From positions 5,952,001 through 6,016,000 of the forward strand of contig NZ_CP012201.1 in NCBI RefSeq assembly GCF_001191005.1: a stretch of DNA of 64,000 nt, in the 5' to 3' direction. The notes beneath the pieces were generated by a model that saw only the letters and a program-made list of their open reading frames with translations, searched no databases and was not told where the DNA came from. Shown here in pieces: positions 42,540-50,994 of this stretch; position 1 is the first letter of the stretch; every line of letters starts with the position of its first letter. This stretch comes from Massilia sp. NR 4-1. GTDB taxonomy: Bacteria > Pseudomonadota > Gammaproteobacteria > Burkholderiales > Burkholderiaceae_D. Position numbers and translations under genes: made by a program.

Positions 42540-45209
42540 TCAGCGGTTGGCCGAGAGTTGCGCCAACTGCTGGGACAGATAATTCTGCGTGTTTTGCATT
42601 TTGGTCAGCGAGACGTCGAGACGCGAGTACAGGTCGCGGTAGCGTTTTTCGATGCCTTCCAGGCGGTCGGTGAATTTCTCGCGCTGCTTGGCCACATCTT
42701 TGACGCTATTGTTGAGACCTTCGGTTTTTCCGCCAATCAGTCCTTTGCTGTCCAAAATGGCCGTGGCCAGATTGTTGAGCTGATACGCATAGCCCTGGGA
42801 AAAACTGACCGTGCCGCGGTTGCCGACGGCGCCGCCGGTAATTTCGATCTTCAGGCCTTCGGTGGGGCCGCCTGGGGCGCCCGTCATGGTCTGGCCTTTG
42901 CCCACCACCGCCTGCCCGCCAAGGGTGCCGGCGACATCCACGCCCACCACCGGGGCGGCGGCGCCGAACAGGCTGGCCACGCCGGTGCCGGTGACATCGG
43001 CCACGCCAATATTGGAGTCGGAACCATAGCGGCTGGATGACAGCACCAGTTTACCGTTGGCGTCGATACTGGCGGCCACGGTCGAGCCTGCCGACGAGAA
43101 CGCCGGCACGCCATTGATCGCCGCCTGCAAGACCTTGGCCATTTCCGCCGGGGTATAGGTGCCGGGCGGAATGGTGACCTCGGAAATATTTTTTGAATTA
43201 CTGGGCTTGGTGTCATTCAGCACCACCGACCAGCGGGTATTGGGGGCAATGGTCGTCGTCGCCGCAAGCGGATCGCTGCTGGTCAGGGAGCCTTGCGAGG
43301 CCAGGGCGGTGACCGTCAGATCGTAGGTGCCGGGCTTGGTGGCGGCGGTGGAACTGAGGAAATTGACCTGGGTATCGCTGGCCGCGCCGATTGCCGCAAA
43401 CAGGCCGGCGATGCTGTTGAAATTCTGATCGATGGCTTTTTGCAGCTTGCCGCCATCCAGCGACATCACACCTTTGTGATCGATGCTCAAGCCAATCTGG
43501 TTGAGCGTGCTCAGATCGCCGGTCAGACCCGTGATGGAGCTGGCCAGCACCCGCCGTACCTGGGATTGCACGGATTGCACCGTGGCATCGCCCACCAGGG
43601 GGCCGGCTTTCTTGGTTTCCGGATCGTAGGCGGTCAGTTCCTTGACCGATTTGTTCAGTTCGTTATATGCCTTCACAAAGCCGTCGATACTGGTTTTCAG
43701 CGAGGAGCCATCTTTGCTGATCGACAGACTGCTGCTGCCGACCTTGGTGACGGACAGCGTCACCCCCTGGATTGCATCACTGACCGAGGTGTTGGGACTG
43801 TTGACAGCGATACCGTTGACCGTCAGCTTGGTATCTTGCGCCGCCGCGCTTTGTACCATGTTTTGCGTGCCGCCCGGATCATAGCCAAGCAGGGTGCTCA
43901 GGGCGGCGTCCGGCGGATCCGTGCCATCGCCATTGAGCGAGATCTTCATCGAGGATGCGACGCCGGTCTTATTGGAAGTCAGCACCAGCCGGTTTCCTGC
44001 GGTGCTGCCGTCCGAGATAATGCTGGCCGTCACCCCGATCCCGGCTTTATTGATGGCGTCGCGGATGCCTTGCAGCGAATTATTGCTGCTGTCAATCAGG
44101 ACGGAGCCGGATGCCTGGGTCGCGTCCTGCGAAAAACTGCCGCCCAGATAACTGCCGGCGGTGCCTTCGACCAGGCCGGCGGCGGCGGCATTGGTGCCGC
44201 CGACCCGGATCTGGCTGCCATTGGTCGAGGTCAGGCTGATACTGCTGCCCGCGGTCACGCTGAAGCCGCCGTTGACGGCGCCGGCGGCATTGCCGATACC
44301 GCCCGTGACGGCGGCGGCACTGCCGGACACGGTTTCGGTCAGCGTGATATTGGAGCCGTCGGAGCGGGTGAATTTCAGGTCGCCGCCGGCCGCCGTGCCG
44401 CTCACGGTGATGTTGGCGGCCGCCAGCGCCGTGGCGACGGCGCCGGGGCCTGCCAGCGCGGCATCCACGCTGGCGGCGGTGACGCCGGCGCCAGCCGCCA
44501 CATTGGCGCCCTGGGCGGCAATTTGCACGCCCGCCACCGACAGGGTGTAGGCGCCGTCGCCACCCGTGGCCACATCGCCAAAGGTGGAGAATAGATTGGC
44601 GGCGGTGGAGGTGGCGCCGGCCGTGGCTGTCACGCCCGTGGTGGTGCTTTTGGCATTGATCGCTTCGGCCAGGGTCCGTGCGCTATTGGTGGTGCTGTCG
44701 GTAGCGATGGCGGTGCCGTTGAGCATCAGCGAGCCGTTGCTGATGCCGCCGCTCAGGACGGCATGGCTGAGCGTACTGCCGTTCAAACCGAAATTGCCGG
44801 TGGTGGTGCCGAACTGGAAGAACAGGGTGGTCTTGGCGCCCACGCCGATGGCCGAGGTGGTGCTGGCCTGTCCCTTGGAAACCAGGCTCTGTGCCTGCGC
44901 CAGTTGCGAGACATTGATATTGTAGTTGCCTGCTGACGCCTTGCCGGTGGCCGTCGCGGTCAGCACGGATTCGTCGCCCGCCTTGGCGGTCAGGGATTTG
45001 AAGTTGGCGACCGAACTCAAGCTGCCCAAGGAACTCTGGAACTTGGCAACGGCGCCACTGAGCGTGCCGAAAGCGCTCAGCTTGGCTTGAAAAGAGGCGG
45101 TTTTCTTTTCGAAAGCGGCCAAGGGACGCGTTTCCACCGTCATCAGTTTTTCGACGATAGCATTGACGTCGATCGATCCGCCTGAAGTAACACCTGATGT
45201 TGAGGCCAC
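42540..45209 (-). CDS. fliD: Filament cap protein FliD, greatly enlarged
   Basis: FliD caps the filament and folds incoming flagellin. The ends are canonical: GGSIDVNAIVEKLMTVETRP at the N-terminus and KYRDLYSRLDVSLTKMQNTQ-like sequence at the C-terminus (RDLYSRLDVSLTKMQNTQNY, then LSQQLAQLSANR). At 889 residues it is nearly twice the 450-480 of enteric FliD; residues about 120-440 and 640-800 form extra Ala/Gly/Thr/Ser-rich surface domains. It starts at GTG with CAGGAG upstream and is driven by a sigma-28 promoter. Confidence 0.94.
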   Translation of the reverse strand: MASTSGVTSGGSIDVNAIVEKLMTVETRPLAAFEKKTASFQAKLSAFGTLSGAVAKFQSSLGSLSSVANFKSLTAKAGDESVLTATATGKASAGNYNINVSQLAQAQSLVSKGQASTTSAIGVGAKTTLFFQFGTTTGNFGLNGSTLSHAVLSGGISNGSLMLNGTAIATDSTTNSARTLAEAINAKSTTTGVTATAGATSTAANLFSTFGDVATGGDGAYTLSVAGVQIAAQGANVAAGAGVTAASVDAALAGPGAVATALAAANITVSGTAAGGDLKFTRSDGSNITLTETVSGSAAAVTGGIGNAAGAVNGGFSVTAGSSISLTSTNGSQIRVGGTNAAAAGLVEGTAGSYLGGSFSQDATQASGSVLIDSSNNSLQGIRDAINKAGIGVTASIISDGSTAGNRLVLTSNKTGVASSMKISLNGDGTDPPDAALSTLLGYDPGGTQNMVQSAAAQDTKLTVNGIAVNSPNTSVSDAIQGVTLSVTKVGSSSLSISKDGSSLKTSIDGFVKAYNELNKSVKELTAYDPETKKAGPLVGDATVQSVQSQVRRVLASSITGLTGDLSTLNQIGLSIDHKGVMSLDGGKLQKAIDQNFNSIAGLFAAIGAASDTQVNFLSSTAATKPGTYDLTVTALASQGSLTSSDPLAATTTIAPNTRWSVVLNDTKPSNSKNISEVTIPPGTYTPAEMAKVLQAAINGVPAFSSAGSTVAASIDANGKLVLSSSRYGSDSNIGVADVTGTGVASLFGAAAPVVGVDVAGTLGGQAVVGKGQTMTGAPGGPTEGLKIEITGGAVGNRGTVSFSQGYAYQLNNLATAILDSKGLIGGKTEGLNNSVKDVAKQREKFTDRLEGIEKRYRDLYSRLDVSLTKMQNTQNYLSQQLAQLSANR

Positions 45210-45242
45210 GGCTTGCTCCTGAGAAAACGATAATATAGATGA

Positions 45243-45269
45243 TTATCGGCAGAATCAAACGCGACTTGA
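45243..45269 (-). promoter_or_regulatory. Sigma-28 promoter of fliD operon
   Basis: On the minus strand TCAAGTCG is followed after 11 bases by GCCGATAA, a perfect -10 with a 5/8 -35. It lies 34 bases upstream of the fliD start codon and fits late expression of fliD-fliS-fliT and the genes behind them. Confidence 0.75.
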
Positions 45270-45342
45270 GAAGGGGAATTCCTGTTTTATTTGCGGAGTG
45301 AAAGATTGCTTGATCTCACGCAGACTCCTTACAGCATAATGC

Positions 45343-45385
45343 AAAAAAGCCCCGGCTGCCGCCCGTATCAGGCGGCGGCCGGGGC
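45343..45385 (-). terminator. Rho-independent terminator after flaG
   Basis: On the minus strand GCCCCGGCCGCCGCC pairs with GGCGGCAGCCGGGGC across a seven-base loop and is followed by six T. It separates the fliC-flaG transcript from fliD. Confidence 0.88.
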
Positions 45386-45400
45386 CGTGAGCGGCAGCCC

Positions 45401-45778
45401 TCAGGCTTCTTGCTGAATCAGCAAGCCCTTGGTACTGCCCAGCGACTTTGCAAGCTGCAGCGCTTCCTTGCTCGGGATTTGCCGCAGCACTTCCTTGGTA
45501 CTCTGGTCGATGACCTTGACCACAGTCCGTTTGCTGTCGTTATCGATGGAAAATTCCAGGCTCTGCGCACTGGCCTGCACCGATTTGTTCAGCTCCGCCA
45601 CCGCGCTTTCCAGCTCCTTTTGCGAAGGAGCGGCTTCTTTGGCCTTGACGGCCTGCACGGTTTCCACGGCCGCGGCGGGCGGGCGCCCGGTGACGGCTGG
45701 GGCGGCGGCCGAGTCGGCTCCGCTGACGGGTCTGTCGTTTCTGGCAGGGGCGGCCGGGACGATCGAATCGATAGTCAT
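45401..45778 (-). CDS. flaG: Flagellar protein FlaG
   Basis: FlaG-family proteins influence filament length; the biochemical role is not settled. The 125-residue product has a low-complexity N-terminal half and the family's C-terminal beta-rich block (SLEFSIDNDSKRTVVKVIDQ, then STKEVLRQIPSKEALQLAKS). AGGAGGC lies two bases from the ATG. It follows fliC after a hairpin terminator, so it is probably expressed at a fraction of fliC level by read-through. Confidence 0.93.
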   Translation of the reverse strand: MTIDSIVPAAPARNDRPVSGADSAAAPAVTGRPPAAAVETVQAVKAKEAAPSQKELESAVAELNKSVQASAQSLEFSIDNDSKRTVVKVIDQSTKEVLRQIPSKEALQLAKSLGSTKGLLIQQEA

Positions 45779-45792
45779 GATGCCTCCTAGTG

Positions 45793-45826
45793 AAAAGTTC
45801 CCCGGCTGGAAATCCAGACGGGGAAC
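45793..45826 (-). terminator. Terminator/attenuator between fliC and flaG
   Basis: GTTCCCCGTCTGG and CCAGCCGGGGAAC form a 13-base stem (one mismatch) with a four-base loop followed by TTTT on the minus strand. It directly precedes the flaG ribosome site. Confidence 0.85.
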
Positions 45827-45856
45827 CGGCTTTTAGCTAAGTGGTTGCGCTAGTGA

Positions 45857-47347
45857 TTAGCCACGCAGCAGGCTCAACACGCCGTTGGGCAGCGAGTTCG
45901 CCTGGGCCAGCATCGCGGTACCAGCTTGTTGCAGGATCTGACCGCGGGTCAGGCTGGCGGTTTCCGCCGCGAAGTCGGTATCCAGGATACGGCTGCGCGA
46001 ACCGGACAGGTTTTCGGTCGTCGTGTTCAGGTTCGAAATCGTCGACGCGAAACGCGATTGCAGTGCACCGTAGGCGGCGCGCTGGCTGTTCACGTTGGCC
46101 AGGGCGGCGTCGGCGATTTTCAGGGCCAGCTGGGCGTTGTCGAAGGTCGTCACGTCAATCGAAGCCACTGACTTCAGCGAAGAACCTTGAACCGTGGTCG
46201 CTGCCGCAGCGGCACCCAGGCCCAGGCCGGAACCCGAGTCGGTGACGGCGAAGCTGGCCTCGGAGTCGAAGGTGACGCGGCCGTTGGCGGTGCTGACGCC
46301 GGCGGCGCCGTTCGCTGCGAACGGGGTCGCGACCAGATTCAGATTGTCTTTCTGATAGGTGCTGGTGTCGAGCTTGGTGTTACCGGCCGCACCATTGGTC
46401 AGCACGATGTCGGCGCCAGTTGCGTGCGACAGCTTGATACCACCGTTTTTCTGGTCGTATTGTGCCGTGATGCCCGTTTTCGCGGATTGCGCATTGATGG
46501 CGTTAATGCCGCCAGCCAAGTCGGTCGCATTGGGCGTGGCGCCGCCGGTGTTGCCGACCGTGAAGGAAATCGTCACCGGGCTGCTGGTATTGTCACCGGC
46601 CAGCGTGAAGGAATACGACTCGCTGCCCAGGCTCAAATTCATATCGGTGCGGGCAGCGGCGGTCACGCCGGTCTGCGACGTCAGCTTGTTGATGCCGTCA
46701 GCGATCGTTTTGGCGGTATCGGTTGCAGTGGTGGTGTAGGCTTGCGAACCACGGGCGCCTGCCACGGTCACGGTAGCGGCAGCGGTAACGCGGGTGGCAG
46801 CCTGAGCCTGCTGCTGGTCGTTGTCGATACGGTTGTCGCCATAGGTGCTGGTCAGGAAGTTGGCGCCGCTGGCCGAGATCAGCTGGTTGGCGTCAGCGCC
46901 GACCTGGAAGTTCGCGGTACCCATCGTGCCGTCCAGCAGAGCCTGGCCGTTGAAGGAGGTGGTTTGTGCGATACGGTTCAGTTCCGATGCCAGTTGGCCC
47001 ACCTCGGTCTGCAGCGCCTGACGGTCGGATGCGGAGTTGGTGGCGTTGGACGATTGAACGGCCAGTTCGCGGATACGTTGCAGGATGTCGCCGGAGCTCG
47101 ACAGCGCGCCTTCAGCGGTCTGGGCCAGGGAAACGCCGTCGTTGGCGTTACGGGCTGCCTGGGTCATGCCGCGAATTTGCGAGGTCATCCGGTCCGAAAT
47201 CGCCAGGCCTGCCGCGTCATCCTTCGCGCTGTTGATACGCAGACCCGAGGACAGGCGTTGCAGCGAGGTATTCAGCGCGCTTTGCGAACCGTTCAGGTTG
47301 CGTTGCGAATTCAGGGAAGCGATGTTGGTGTTAATAACTGAGGCCAT
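45857..47347 (-). CDS. fliC: Flagellin FliC
   Basis: Major filament subunit of 496 residues. The N-terminal D0/D1 region is conserved (ASVINTNIASLNSQRNLNGS, SSGLRINSAKDDAAGLAISD), as is the C-terminus (QILQQAGTAMLAQANSLPNG, VLSLLRG). The variable surface region spans about residues 170-390. It has GGAGA before the ATG, two candidate sigma-28 promoters upstream, and its own terminator downstream. It is the only flagellin gene in this window. FliS is the expected chaperone. Confidence 0.98.
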   Translation of the reverse strand: MASVINTNIASLNSQRNLNGSQSALNTSLQRLSSGLRINSAKDDAAGLAISDRMTSQIRGMTQAARNANDGVSLAQTAEGALSSSGDILQRIRELAVQSSNATNSASDRQALQTEVGQLASELNRIAQTTSFNGQALLDGTMGTANFQVGADANQLISASGANFLTSTYGDNRIDNDQQQAQAATRVTAAATVTVAGARGSQAYTTTATDTAKTIADGINKLTSQTGVTAAARTDMNLSLGSESYSFTLAGDNTSSPVTISFTVGNTGGATPNATDLAGGINAINAQSAKTGITAQYDQKNGGIKLSHATGADIVLTNGAAGNTKLDTSTYQKDNLNLVATPFAANGAAGVSTANGRVTFDSEASFAVTDSGSGLGLGAAAAATTVQGSSLKSVASIDVTTFDNAQLALKIADAALANVNSQRAAYGALQSRFASTISNLNTTTENLSGSRSRILDTDFAAETASLTRGQILQQAGTAMLAQANSLPNGVLSLLRG

Positions 47348-47444
47348 GGTATTTCTCCAAAACGGGTACTACGGGTTGGGCAATCTGCTCATTCACTTTG
47401 GCCCGCCCCGCTGTTCCGAGACGATCAAGCCGCTGTTATTTGGG

Positions 47445-47471
47445 GTAACGGTTGCCGTACGGGAAGCTTTA
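47445..47471 (-). promoter_or_regulatory. Candidate proximal sigma-28 promoter of fliC
   Basis: TAAAGCTT, 11 bases, ACCGTTAC on the minus strand (7/8 and 5/8 matches), about 97 bases from the fliC start. It could be an alternative to the element at 47533. Confidence 0.5.
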
Positions 47472-47532
47472 GGGTGTTTTGGAGAGGAAAATCTGCTGTT
47501 TTCCCTCTAAAGTGCCGAGGGGGATGACCGCT

Positions 47533-47559
47533 TAGACGGCCTGTTTTGGGGGAACTTTA
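47533..47559 (-). promoter_or_regulatory. Candidate distal sigma-28 promoter of fliC
   Basis: TAAAGTTC, 11 bases, GCCGTCTA on the minus strand (7/8 and 5/8). If used, the fliC leader would be about 180 bases long. Confidence 0.55.
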
Positions 47560-47605
47560 GCCCTAAAAAATATTTTTTCTTGCTCAAGAATAAGGAGGGG
47601 GAGCT

Positions 47606-47803
47606 ATGGCAGCGCCTTGATTAGTTGCTTGGTTGGTACGTATTCCACCCCGCCCTTCATTGTCTGGACGAAGTAAGAGAACAGTCTTAGGCAAACTCAA
47701 GAGCAGATATCCCATGAGTTCTACGCCAGCGCTTTCAATACCAACAATATTTGCGATGGCGGGTGCTGTCTTGGCCGGCGGCGGGTACATGGCCAGTCAT
47801 TGA
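47606..47803 (+). pseudogene. Possible small membrane-protein gene interrupted by an in-frame TGA
   Basis: An AAGGAGG ribosome site (47592-47598) stands before an ATG at 47606. The frame reads MAAP, then TGA at 47618, then stays open for 60 codons to a TGA at 47801 that merges into a terminator. The open part has a basic stretch (RSKRTVLGKLKSRYP) and a hydrophobic end (IPTIFAMAGAVLAGGGYM). A shorter start at 47714 would give 29 residues. It is either a decayed gene, a leader peptide plus a small protein, or chance. No family recognised. Confidence 0.35.
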
Positions 47804-47829
47804 AAAAGCCCAGGAACCTGGGCTTTTTT
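47803..47829. terminator. Bidirectional rho-independent terminator
   Basis: AAAAAGCCCAGG and CCTGGGCTTTTT form a perfect 12-base stem with a two-base loop, flanked by A- and T-runs. It can end the PEP-CTERM gene on the minus strand (stop 18 bases away) and the small plus-strand ORF, whose stop it overlaps. Confidence 0.9.
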
Positions 47830-47846
47830 ACTTGAAAAAATGATAG

Positions 47847-48530
47847 TTATGGCTGCGGGCTTTTTCTGGATCGACGCCAAATAATCAGGCCCAGCCCGGC
47901 AAGAACTAAGGCAATGCTGCCTGGCTCAGGTACGGGTTTTCCTGGATTTGAGGGTGAACCCGGTTGAACTGAGATATCGAGTCCAAAGGAGGTGAAATTT
48001 GCAAAATCTATCCAGTTGGAACCTTCTCTTCCAGATTTCACAATAAAGCTTACTTCTTGTGTTGTGGAGCGAATGGAATTTAAATATTCCGTGATATCTA
48101 TTTTGCTAATGTTGCGGGCTTTGTCATACGTCAGTAGCCCCAATAAACCGGTCGTGATCGGTGGTTGATGATAATAATCCGTTCGATTCCGCCAGTCGGG
48201 TGATGTGCCAAAAACCTGCAAGCCTGCTCCTGCTTCCCATGCCACTCTTGGGGTAAAAGTCAGGACTGCGGAGCTTAGCATGCTCCCGGTTTCATATTCA
48301 GGCAGCACAAATTTTTCGAAAAATCGAAAATGACCGTTGTAGTCGGCATTTCCAGCATAAGCTTTCCCGGCCACATCAAAGTCGGTTTTCCCAACTTTGT
48401 AATTAGTCGTCCAAAACTTGCTGGCTGTCAATGTATGGTTTTGGCTGCCGCTAGTAATGACTCCTGCCATTACTAGACTGGGAAAGGCAATCGAAGCTAC
48501 AACGCATGCGTACCGAATGATTTTTATCAT
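47847..48530 (-). CDS. PEP-CTERM sorting-domain protein
   Basis: The 227-residue product has a signal peptide (RYACVVASIAFPSLVMAGV) and ends with the PEP-CTERM tripartite signal: VPEPGSIALVLAGLGLIIWR followed by RSRK. Such proteins are processed by exosortase and sent to the cell surface or matrix; no exosortase is in this window. The middle (residues 25-195) resembles a DNRLRE/disaggregatase-like beta domain found with PEP-CTERM anchors (ALTFTPRVAWEAGAGLQVFG-type sequence), but that is uncertain. Base composition is visibly richer in A and T than its neighbours, suggesting acquisition. A large hairpin stands directly before the ATG. Confidence 0.85.
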   Translation of the reverse strand: MIKIIRYACVVASIAFPSLVMAGVITSGSQNHTLTASKFWTTNYKVGKTDFDVAGKAYAGNADYNGHFRFFEKFVLPEYETGSMLSSAVLTFTPRVAWEAGAGLQVFGTSPDWRNRTDYYHQPPITTGLLGLLTYDKARNISKIDITEYLNSIRSTTQEVSFIVKSGREGSNWIDFANFTSFGLDISVQPGSPSNPGKPVPEPGSIALVLAGLGLIIWRRSRKSPQP

Positions 48531-48535
48531 ATCAA

Positions 48536-48577
48536 ATTTACACTAATGGTTGGGTTGGTTTAACCATTATTGTAAAT
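48536..48577. promoter_or_regulatory. Long inverted repeat at the start of the PEP-CTERM gene
   Basis: Arms ATTTACACTAATGGTT (48536-48551) and AACCATTATTGTAAAT (48562-48577) are inverse at 15 of 16 positions with a ten-base loop. It begins five bases from the PEP-CTERM start codon and 25 bases from the cyclase stop. It could be an operator, a leader hairpin covering the ribosome site, or a terminator. Confidence 0.7.
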
Positions 48578-48602
48578 TGGAATTTTATATTGGTAAAAAT
48601 AA

Positions 48603-50201
48603 TCAATCCGCCACCACCACCCGGTTCTTGCCGGTTTTCTTGGCCGTGTACATGGCCTGGTCGGCGCGCTTGACCAGATCGGTCTGCGCCTCGTTCGGGC
48701 GGCGCAGGGCGACGCCGGCCGAGAAGGTGATCAGCAGCTTCTCGTTCTCATGCATGAAGAAGTGGCGCGTCAGTTCGCGCTGCAGCCGGGTCATGGTCGC
48801 GGTGGCTGCTTCCACCGCGGTTTCCGGCAGCAGGATGAGGAATTCCTCGCCGCCGAAGCGGGCGATCACATCCATCGAGCGCAGGGTTTCCTTGACGATC
48901 TTGACCAGGTGCTTGAGCGCGCCGTCGCCGGCGATATGGCCGTAGGTGTCGTTCAGGCGCTTGAAGTCGTCGAGGTCGAGGATGGCGATGCACAGCGGCG
49001 TGCCGCGCCGCTCCGAGCGCGCCACTTCGCGCTCGAACACATCGTCCAGGCCACGCCGGTTCAGGCTGCCCGTCAGCTGGTCTTCGCGCACCAGCTCGCT
49101 CATATGCTGCAGCTTCGCTTCCAGGGCGTGGATGCGCGCCTCGGCATCCTGCACCTCCTGGCGCGCCGTCACCATATTGTCGCGCGCCTTGAGCGCCTCG
49201 TTCTGCACGATGCGCGTCTCTTTCAGCACTTCGTCCAGGATCTGGTTCAGTTCGGTGATGTTCTCGGCCTTGCTGATCTTCTCGGAATAGCCGCCGATCT
49301 TGGTGTGGAAGTCGCCGGTGCTGGCGGCCACCTCGCCCAGGCGGTCGATGAAGGTCATCATCATATTCTTGACCGTCAGCTTGACGTCCGAGATGCTGTG
49401 CTTGAGCTGGCTTTGCTTGTAGATCACGTCCTTCAGGCTGCGCGTGGCTTCTTCCAGCGCGCGCTGGTCGATCGGGCCGGCGATCAGGTTTTGCACGGCG
49501 TCGATCTGGCCGCGCAGCCAGGAATCGTCGTCCAGCAGCTCGCTGACGTTTTCCAGCAGCAGGCGGAACAGGCGCAGCAGCAATTCCTGCTGCTCGGCCG
49601 TGTCGCCGCTCTTGAGTTCGATCTGGTAGCACAGCTGCTTGAGGCGCACGGCGATTTCCGACAGCGCCGCCTCGGTATGCGCCTCCTTGGTGGCCGCGCC
49701 CAGCGATTCGGCCTCGGCCACCAGGGCCGGGGTGCCGCTCAGGAGCGAGGCGACGGCGAAGGTCAGGGTGCGGCTCAGGAGGTCGCGCAGCACGCGCGTC
49801 TGTTCGCCGTCGGGCGCGGGCGCCACTTCGATGCCGCCGCCGCGCTTGACGGGACGGTCGGCCAGCGCCGACAGGGTGCGCGCATACGCGTCCCAGTCGC
49901 GCGCCTTGACGGCGCGGTTCATGCGGCGGCCGAAGTCGGCCAGCTCGCCGGCCTGGGCGCTCAGATTGCTGGCGAAGGTGTCGAGCATGCTTTCCGCGCC
50001 CTGGTCGGCGGCCGGCGCGGCCGTGCCGAGCGGGGCGGCGGGTGCCTCGGGCGTGTCCGGCAGGCCGGCGATCTCGTTATAGATGCTGCGGTAAGCTTCC
50101 GGCGTCGGGGCAATCCGGCGGGTAGCGAGGCGGCGGAAGGCCTCGCGCGCGATATCGGCCGGGTTTTGTTCCGCTCCGGCAGGATTCGGGGATTTTGACA
50201 T
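48603..50201 (-). CDS. Diguanylate cyclase (GGDEF) with long helical sensor region
   Basis: Synthesises cyclic di-GMP. The C-terminal GGDEF domain (about residues 370-530) has the active-site loop RFGGEEFLILLP, an intact GGEEF signature, and LTGSLNRRGLDDVFEREVAR upstream. Residues 1-360 are helical with no membrane segment; they include coiled-coil stretches (VTARQEVQDAEARIHALEAK), so it is a cytoplasmic or recruited enzyme. The ATG at 50201 (532 residues) is preferred to the TTG seven codons earlier. Position near the flagellar genes and ycgR suggests motility control, by inference. Confidence 0.9.
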   Translation of the reverse strand: MSKSPNPAGAEQNPADIAREAFRRLATRRIAPTPEAYRSIYNEIAGLPDTPEAPAAPLGTAAPAADQGAESMLDTFASNLSAQAGELADFGRRMNRAVKARDWDAYARTLSALADRPVKRGGGIEVAPAPDGEQTRVLRDLLSRTLTFAVASLLSGTPALVAEAESLGAATKEAHTEAALSEIAVRLKQLCYQIELKSGDTAEQQELLLRLFRLLLENVSELLDDDSWLRGQIDAVQNLIAGPIDQRALEEATRSLKDVIYKQSQLKHSISDVKLTVKNMMMTFIDRLGEVAASTGDFHTKIGGYSEKISKAENITELNQILDEVLKETRIVQNEALKARDNMVTARQEVQDAEARIHALEAKLQHMSELVREDQLTGSLNRRGLDDVFEREVARSERRGTPLCIAILDLDDFKRLNDTYGHIAGDGALKHLVKIVKETLRSMDVIARFGGEEFLILLPETAVEAATATMTRLQRELTRHFFMHENEKLLITFSAGVALRRPNEAQTDLVKRADQAMYTAKKTGKNRVVVAD

Positions 50202-50278
50202 CTGACGTACAGCCTCTTCCAAAAAGGTTTACCGATAGCCTGCATCATATGCCACGGCCGCGCCCGCCAATGCGGGAA

Positions 50279-50305
50279 TTAACGGGCAGAAGTGGCCTTA
50301 CTTTG
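50279..50305 (-). promoter_or_regulatory. Possible sigma-28 promoter of the diguanylate cyclase
   Basis: CAAAGTAA, 11 bases, CCCGTTAA on the minus strand (5/8 and 6/8 matches), 78 bases from the start codon. If real, the cyclase would be co-regulated with late flagellar genes. Confidence 0.4.
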
Positions 50306-50341
50306 GGGCATCTAACCTTAACCAAGAATCAAAGGCAGCGC

Positions 50342-50989
50342 TTATTCGATCAGCTGGTTCTTGATGGCGTAGTGGGTCAGTTCGGCGCTGTTTTTCAGTT
50401 TCATCTTGACCAGCAGGCGGGCGCGGTATTCGCTCACGGTCTTCACCGACAGCGACAGCTCCTTGGCGATGGTGCCCACCGTCTTGCCGGAGGCGATCAT
50501 GGTCAGGGTCTGGTATTCGCGGTCGGACAGGCTTTCGTGCAGGGCCGCCTCGTGGTCTTCGCCCACATGGTTGGCCAGCTCTTGCGCCAGTGCCGGACTA
50601 ATGTATTTTAATCCGCTAGCGACCTGGCGGATAGCCGTCACCAGCTCTTTCGGCGCGCTCTGCTTGGTCAGATAGCCGGCCGCGCCGGCTTTCAGCGAGC
50701 GGATCGCATACTGGTCTTCGCGGTGCATGGACAGCATCAGCACCGCCAGTTCCGGTTTTTCCTTCTTGACCTGCTTGAGCACCTCGATGCCGCTGCGGTC
50801 GGGCATGGAAATGTCGAGCAGCAGCACCTGGCAGCCCGATTTGCGGAATAGCTTGACGGCATCCAGCCCGTTCTCGGCCTCGCCGGCGACAACGATGTCC
50901 TTGGTATCGGCCAGGATCTGTTTCAACCCCTCGCGCACGATCGCATGGTCGTCGGCGATGAAGACCTTGATGACGGCTTTTTCACTCAT
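50342..50989 (-). CDS. NarL/FixJ-type response regulator
   Basis: The 215-residue protein has a receiver domain (IADDHAIVREGLKQILADTK; phosphoacceptor Asp in VLLLDISMPDRSG; conserved Lys in YLTKQSAP) and a C-terminal LuxR-type helix-turn-helix (SDREYQTLTMIASGKTVGTI, AKELSLSVKTVSEYRARLLV). It lies five bases after the histidine kinase gene, which is its obvious partner. Its target genes are unknown. The lack of a transporter or metabolic gene nearby leaves the stimulus open. Confidence 0.93.
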   Translation of the reverse strand: MSEKAVIKVFIADDHAIVREGLKQILADTKDIVVAGEAENGLDAVKLFRKSGCQVLLLDISMPDRSGIEVLKQVKKEKPELAVLMLSMHREDQYAIRSLKAGAAGYLTKQSAPKELVTAIRQVASGLKYISPALAQELANHVGEDHEAALHESLSDREYQTLTMIASGKTVGTIAKELSLSVKTVSEYRARLLVKMKLKNSAELTHYAIKNQLIE

Positions 50990-50994
50990 ATCGT

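Noticed and set aside
47584..47790. 68-codon minus-strand ORF in the fliC-upstream gap
   Set aside because: It has no ribosome site and lies opposite the better-supported plus-strand small ORF; the composition is unlike a protein.
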